Source: Linanthus parryae
Lineage: Eukaryota > Streptophyta > Magnoliopsida > Ericales > Polemoniaceae
Direction of reading: 5' to 3'
Assembly (NCBI GenBank): GCA_023055425.1
Contig: JALGPY010000003.1
Coordinates: forward strand, 64,836,991 to 64,900,990
DNA length: 64,000 nt
Below, in pieces: positions 59,443 through 64,000 of the stretch. The first letter of the stretch is position 1, and each line of letters begins with the position of its first letter. Below the pieces are notes generated by a model. The model saw only the letters and a program-made list of their open reading frames with translations. It was not told the DNA's origin and ran no database searches. Made by a program: the position numbers and the translations under genes.

Positions 59443-60256
59443 TCACCGAATTCCCAGACTTTCCTCTGTTTTTCTTCGGTGCCTTACAGTCACTCTTAAA
59501 GTGACCAGATTTACCACAGTTCTAGCAATTACCCGTGTTTCCATCCCTTGTCTGCGATTTTCCACGACTGGTACCTCTATGCTTAGATTTTGATCTTCCC
59601 CAATTATTATTATCATTCCTTTCATTACTTCTGCCAAGATTATCAATATTATAGGCTGAACCCGAAGGTTCACCAGAATCTCTACTACGCACTTCCTCAG
59701 CCGGAATTTAATCACGTATGTTATCATACTTCAACTTTTCTTTTCCAGAAGAATTACTAACAGCAGTTCACATAGATTCCCAACTATTAGGTAATGACGC
59801 TAACAGTATCAAAGCCCTAACCTCATCATTAATATCGATATCAACAGCATACAACTGATTTGTGATTGTAGTGAAATAAGTAAGATGTTGAGCAACCAAC
59901 ATACCTTCTGTCATCTTCAGATTGAACAAACGCTTCATCAAGTACACCTTGTTATTAGCAGATGGAGTCTCGTACATTTCTGACAATGCCTTTATCAGCG
60001 AAGCTGTAGTAGTCTCCTTAATAACGTTGTGCGCAACCGACCTTGACAACGTCAATCGAACAATGCCCAGAACCTGTCGATCCATAACCTTCCAGTCTTC
60101 CTCCTTCATAGCTTCAGGGTTTACCCCGTCCAGTGGAGCGTGCAGTTTCTTCCCATACAGATAGTCCTCTATCTGCATCTTCCAGTACACATAATCTGTG
60201 CCGTCAAACTTTTCAATTCCAGATCCCTTCATCTCATCTGCCATCGTTTTTCCCAA
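59443..60256 (-). pseudogene. Tork-like Gag
   Basis: Starts with the ATG at 60244 (MADEMKGSGIEKFDGTDYVY), preceded by an upstream in-frame ATG at 60256. The capsid-like part has W.MQIEDYLYGKKLHAPLDG, MKEEDWKVMDRQVLGIVRL and NNKVYLMKRLFNLKMTEGM, matching Tnt1-type Gag. A stop TGA at about 59768 follows LASLPNSWESM. Beyond it are a basic region and a zinc knuckle in which the first Cys is now a stop-neighbour (C..CGKSGHFKSDC, about 59525-59490). No intact Gag can be made. Confidence 0.85.
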
Positions 60257-60893
60257 ACCCTAGCGAACCTGGCTCTGATACAAGTTGTTGTGGAAAAACG
60301 AAAATATGTAGAAAGAAAGAATCGAAACACACATATATACGTGGTTCCCAAAACAGCATACTTCCACGGAGTTGCAGATATTTCACTAAAAACAGACGAA
60401 TCGTCTCAGAGAGAATTACAAGCGAAATCAGAACGCTCAACATAACATGCTACGAACCCTAAGAACTCTATGAATAGACGACCTATCAAACCGACCCAAG
60501 CCTTCGCTCCACGAATCATGTCTCCCTTTTCGGGTCGTAGCAAAACATGAACCGGGTCGATTCATAAAACGGGTCGCCCATGAACCAGGGCTCCAACACA
60601 ACACCTAAACCGCTACATTTTGATGAAAGAGCGGTTTGAAACCGCGGTGAACTCAAATACACCTCACTTGTAAATAACAGTTTGCAAACCGCCATAGAAA
60701 TCGCTTCTTTTTCAATTAATAGCGGTTTTAGGTTATTTTACAGCGTTTAGAGCCGTTGTATTAGCCCACATTTTTAGTAGTGATATGATGTTTTATGTAA
60801 TTCGAAAAAAAAAACTACTTAGAATTTTGAGATTTTTTTTACTCATTATTCGAAGATTTCAGTTGGTACCAATAGCACTTAAACTCAATAGTA

Positions 60894-61103
60894 CTACCTC
60901 TGTTTCTTTTGTATAGTCTTGGTTTGACTTTTCAGTCCGTAATTGGGTCACTTTGACTCGGTAATTTAGATAGTAAAATGATATGATTTTTAGACAATTT
61001 TTCATGGTATTGTAGAGTAAAACCATGTAAAAATTATCGAATTTTTGTATCGTTTTATTCCATGAATAATGACAAAAAGTGAAATAGACTGATATAAAAG
61101 AGG
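60894..61103. mobile_element. Stowaway-like MITE 4
   Basis: Starts CTACCTCTGTTTCTTTTGTA after TA (60892-60893), ends AAAAGAGG before TA (61104-61105). It shares GGTCACTTTGACTCGGTAATTT and GTATTGTAGAGTAAA-type words with MITE 3, so the same family. About 210 bp, non-coding. Confidence 0.75.
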
Positions 61104-61848
61104 TAATAATATCTTTTAATGACTCAACTTTTGATGGCCTCGTTTTGTGCTTTTTCTTCCCCCCTTTTTGGTTTATTGTGAGACCCGGCAGGCGGGTTTC
61201 GTAACGGGTGCACTGGTTATTATATCTCCGGAAACGATCAATATGTCAAGGTGAGGACCGAAACGAGGGTTCAATACAAAAGAAAAATAGTGACCATGTG
61301 AGAAAAAGCAATGCCTTGGTATTTTATTTGTCTGTTCTCAAATATCAATCACCACTATAACCATACCATACCAGTTTTCACATAACTGAGCACCAGCTTG
61401 ATTAAAAATGAATGTTCTTACCAACACTAAAAACAAGATTTAGTTTTTAATTGGAAGAAGAAAACCCTCTCTGTCCAAACAGAATTGCTGTGTCCCGTTT
61501 AAGGTGCGTTCACACGTGTATAACACTCCGAGGAACATATCTCTCAACAGGCTATATCTAATCTTCGTTTTCTGAGGGGAGAAGTCGCAGTCAAAACACA
61601 TTCAAAGGATTGGCACCGTTGTAACTCCTCCACTTGCTGGACTAGTCGCGATCCGTCCACAACTTTTCCCGAGAAAAGCCCCTCACCCAAGTAGCCGCTG
61701 CCCATTCCTATAAACTGAAAAAAGCCACACTCTGGCCCATGAATCGAAAGTTCCATAATTCCCCCTCACCTTCCTTTCTGTGTGTCTGTATTGACGAATT
61801 ATAGATACTCTAGTCCATCTACCCATGCTATGCACTAAGTTCTTCGCT

Positions 61849-62150
61849 TAAAAAATGGAAAAATGACCCATATGCAGTTTATCATTTGTGACTCTGAATT
61901 TCTAGCAGTTTTAATTTCTCCAAAAAATGGAAAAATAACCTTACCAGTAATATAGTAATAATGTAGTAATACAATTACAACAATACTCATATTGTTGTTA
62001 AGAAAAGCTAACTCATTTGGTCGTTGGTAATTGAAGGATATTGGGCCCAAAGTGCAAACTGCATTGAGTTTTTCAGAGAAACTGAAACTGCTGGAGGTTT
62101 AGGGTCACAAATGATAAACTGCATAGGGGTTTATGATCATTTGTCCTTAA
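61849..62150. mobile_element. MITE-like inverted-repeat element
   Basis: Words in the left arm (TATGCAGTTTATCATTTGTG at 61871, TAGCAGTTTTAATTTCTC at 61902) recur inverted in the right arm (CACAAATGATAAACTGCATA at 62105, GAGAAACTGAAACTGCT at 62076), giving arms of about 70-80 bp around a 120-bp centre. TTAA stands at both ends (61849, 62147). The class is uncertain; no coding capacity. Confidence 0.55.
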
Positions 62151-62199
62151 AAAGTTGTAAAACCCATTGTGAGAAATATTGTTTTTATTTTTCTTTTTC

Positions 62200-63063
62200 T
62201 TTTTTATACAATAACAATCTAATCGTTCGCGGGGACCATAAGACATGGTCCTTTCGCGGATACAGCTTGCACAATAACCAGAGAATCGAGTAGTTTGGAG
62301 ACTGGAATAAGGCTCGTTGCAGGTGGTTCATATTCCATCTGCGACCCTCGTATGTGATAGAGAAGACTTGGGCACCTCTCCGTATATACATGACCAATTC
62401 TTGACAATTTTCTTATGTGGTATCCACGAACATCCGAGATAACCGTTGTAGATACTGCTTTATGACATGGCAGATCTAGGCCACGTGGCAACCATCCAGC
62501 ACACCATATTGTGCTCCACACACACAGGATCACCAGCCGAGCTGATCCATGTGGGGGCTGCGAGACAGAGCCCTCGCATACCACTGCACGGGACTTGTAG
62601 GGACTTTGTGGTCTGGAGGCTAGAGTAAGCCCTGTCGCGTGCGAGCCAAGCCCGCGCGCGACCTTTAGTAACTGTTTTGAGAGATTTATGGCACGAGCTC
62701 CATAAACCCGGTCAAACCCGGTCAACCTCGTAACGGTTCCGGTACTCGCGCACCACGTGCTCTAACGGTTCCTATATACTCGGACGAACGTGCCGTTATG
62801 GTTAAGCTAATTAAGCCGCCATTAATGGGCGCATTAACCACACTACAACGGTCACGTTCTCCAGTATATATACATCGTTAACCTTTCCATACAGAGGAGG
62901 ACACACTGCCATACGCGGAAGCTCTGCCAAACCTCTGTCTCTCTCTCAGACATTGCTACTGACTTACTCTCTCCCTACACACACCCCTATTCTTCCTGTG
63001 CGATCCCTGATCCACTACGCACGGTGCACACGGAGGTCTCCCCGCCGGAATCTCTTGTGCACA
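62200..63063 (+). mobile_element. 5' LTR (3' part) of a Tat-like Gypsy element, left limit unknown
   Basis: The end TGTGCACA at 63063 is followed by TTTTGGTGAACCCGACGTGA, a primer-binding-site-like stretch, and a short leader to the gag ATG at 63105. The LTR start cannot be fixed because the partner LTR lies outside the window; 62200 is only a guess at where LTR sequence is likely. Confidence 0.5.
62862..62873 (+). promoter_or_regulatory. Probable TATA box in the 5' LTR of a Gypsy element
   Basis: AGTATATATACA about 190 bp before the LTR end and 240 bp before the gag ATG, with no other TATA nearby. Consistent with retroelement transcription starting near 62895. Confidence 0.55.
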
Positions 63064-63104
63064 TTTTGGTGAACCCGACGTGAAACTTACCAGCAAAAGC
63101 AACC

Positions 63105-64000
63105 ATGTCTCAGGAGGACGATGTCAGCAACCGATCTCCTTCCACTGAAACTCCCTCGGGAGACGAGGCTCGCCGTACTCCGACGACTCCCGGCGAGGCG
63201 CCAACTTTAGAGTCTTTGGACGCCACTGTCCAAAGTCAGGCAAAAGCTCTCAAGTCTCAGTCCGCGCAGTTAGAACGGATCTTGGCCGTTCTAGGCACTC
63301 TTGCGCCAAATCCTCCACCTGCCACCGCTATCCCCCAGGGAGGAGGAACCCCTACCGCTCCAGGATTGGGAGTGTCGGCCACGCCTCCCAACCCTCATCT
63401 GCAAACTCCACCGTCGGCCGCGCAGCTGCCTTCGGTCCAAGGGTCGACGGCACAAATGCTGCCCCCTGCTGCTCACGCCTCTCAGCCCCCGGCTTTGGCA
63501 TCCAACCCAGCTCTGCAGTACACTCTGCCTCCACCAGCGACAATCTGGGGAAACGCGGGTAGCCAATACACTCCCAATCCTCCGGCAGCATATGTGTCGC
63601 CACCGCCTACGGCAACCCCTCCGTCAACTACCGAGGGAAGCATTCCAGAATGCATGACGTCTTTGCAGAAGTGCGTGGACTCCATTTTGGCTCATCAGTC
63701 GTTCGCGGATACCATCATCCCGAAGCTAGACAACGATCCACCCATCCCACGAGAGATCTATCTCATGCCTAACCCGGCGGGGTACAAGGCTCCCAAATGG
63801 GACAAGTTCGAGGACGTCAATGGAAACGCTCATGAGCATGTCATGCGTTTCATCGATGTCATGGGTCCATACGGAGCCGATCCCAAACTGCTGATGCGGG
63901 AATTCCCAAAAACTCTTGGGAATGTAGCATACAAATGGTACCGAACATTGGAGGCCGGATCTGTGAAAACTTGGGACGACATGGTCCAGAAGTTCTATAC
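63105..64000 (+). CDS. Gypsy Gag (Tat-like), 5' part, open to the window end
   Basis: ATG at 63105 in AACCATGTCT, then 298 codons without a stop, running off the right edge. The N-terminus (MSQEDDVSNRSPSTETPSGD) is acidic and Ser/Thr-rich. Residues about 40-75 form a coiled-coil-like stretch (LESLDATVQSQAKALKSQSA), followed by about 110 residues rich in Pro, Ala and Gln. From about residue 220 the Gag capsid fold appears: YKAPKWDKFEDVNGNAHEHV, FIDVMGPYGADPKLLMREFP, LGNVAYKWYRTLEAGSVKTW and DDMVQKFY, the pattern of the Retrotrans_gag family. Codon use is richer in G+C than in the older elements here. As no stop is present it may belong to a young, possibly autonomous copy. Confidence 0.88.
   Translation, partial: MSQEDDVSNRSPSTETPSGDEARRTPTTPGEAPTLESLDATVQSQAKALKSQSAQLERILAVLGTLAPNPPPATAIPQGGGTPTAPGLGVSATPPNPHLQTPPSAAQLPSVQGSTAQMLPPAAHASQPPALASNPALQYTLPPPATIWGNAGSQYTPNPPAAYVSPPPTATPPSTTEGSIPECMTSLQKCVDSILAHQSFADTIIPKLDNDPPIPREIYLMPNPAGYKAPKWDKFEDVNGNAHEHVMRFIDVMGPYGADPKLLMREFPKTLGNVAYKWYRTLEAGSVKTWDDMVQKFY

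Larger units (their letters stand above)
55820..60603 (-). mobile_element. Tork/Tnt1-like Copia nested in the CACTA element
   Basis: Minus strand. 5' LTR 60286-60603 (318 bp), 3' LTR 55820-56218 (399 bp), both ending TGTT/AACA. Primer-binding site AACTTGTATCAGAGCCAGG at 60287-60269; purine tract CCAAATGGGAGAAT (56232-56219). Flanks CTTAA (55815-55819) and CCTAA (60604-60608) form a TSD with one change. AACCGC subterminal words of CACTA continue on both sides. All Copia domains are present in order, with several stops and shifts. Confidence 0.93.

Overview
This window is nuclear DNA of a flowering plant. The intron-rich SPX-EXS gene, LTR retrotransposons of several plant lineages (Athila, SIRE-like and Tork-like Copia, a Tat-like Gypsy), a CACTA element and Stowaway-type MITEs all point that way; AT-rich introns and codon use suggest a eudicot, but I cannot name the species. 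Only one clear host gene is present: a 13-exon PHO1-family phosphate exporter at 35291-39795 (plus strand, about 800 codons, all GT-AG introns, uninterrupted frame). No tRNA, rRNA or CRISPR locus was seen.

Left part (1-29.6 kb) is a nested pile of retroelements. From the left edge: the 5' end of a minus-strand Copia (LTR 1425-2892); a Gypsy LTR fragment; a 5'-truncated plus-strand SIRE-like Copia (3800-9832); the interior of a small non-autonomous Athila-like element; and then a block LTR-A / Copia accessory-gene fragment / LTR-B that occurs twice, at 11507-14699 and 23344-26535, 11.84 kb apart. Between the two copies lies an Athila element interior (minus strand gag-protease, RT, RNase H, integrase and an envelope-position gene, all with stops). 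The right-hand LTR-B is a solo LTR with a perfect AGACT target duplication inside a second SIRE-like Copia that continues to 29596. The layout is best explained by unequal crossing-over between two nested Gypsy elements.

Middle (29.6-43.4 kb): MITEs and a decayed mini-LTR element, then PHO1 with a MITE about 275 bp upstream, tandem hairpin repeats in intron 1 and TRIM-like LTR fragments in introns 5 and 10, then a 1.5-kb Mutator-like element with long inverted ends.

Right part: a very young Copia insertion (43385-51587, 1565-bp LTRs differing at about two sites, TSD CGAGG) whose interior coding capacity is nevertheless destroyed; a 9-kb CACTA element (51706-60782) carrying an unrecognised spliced gene, a long trinucleotide microsatellite and a nested Tork-like Copia (55820-60603); two more MITEs; and at the edge the 5' end of a Tat-like Gypsy with a gag reading frame open for 298 codons to the window end.

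The most unusual signal is shared by unrelated retroelements. Short (14-bp) near-palindromes, TGCGTTYGAACGCA in the Athila element and TTCAARGCCTTGAA in the SIRE-like Copia, are repeated many times in LTRs and non-coding interior, usually in pairs whose centres are 19-22 bp apart, while the DNA between them is not conserved. This looks like an array of binding sites on one face of the helix and is, as far as I can tell, undescribed.
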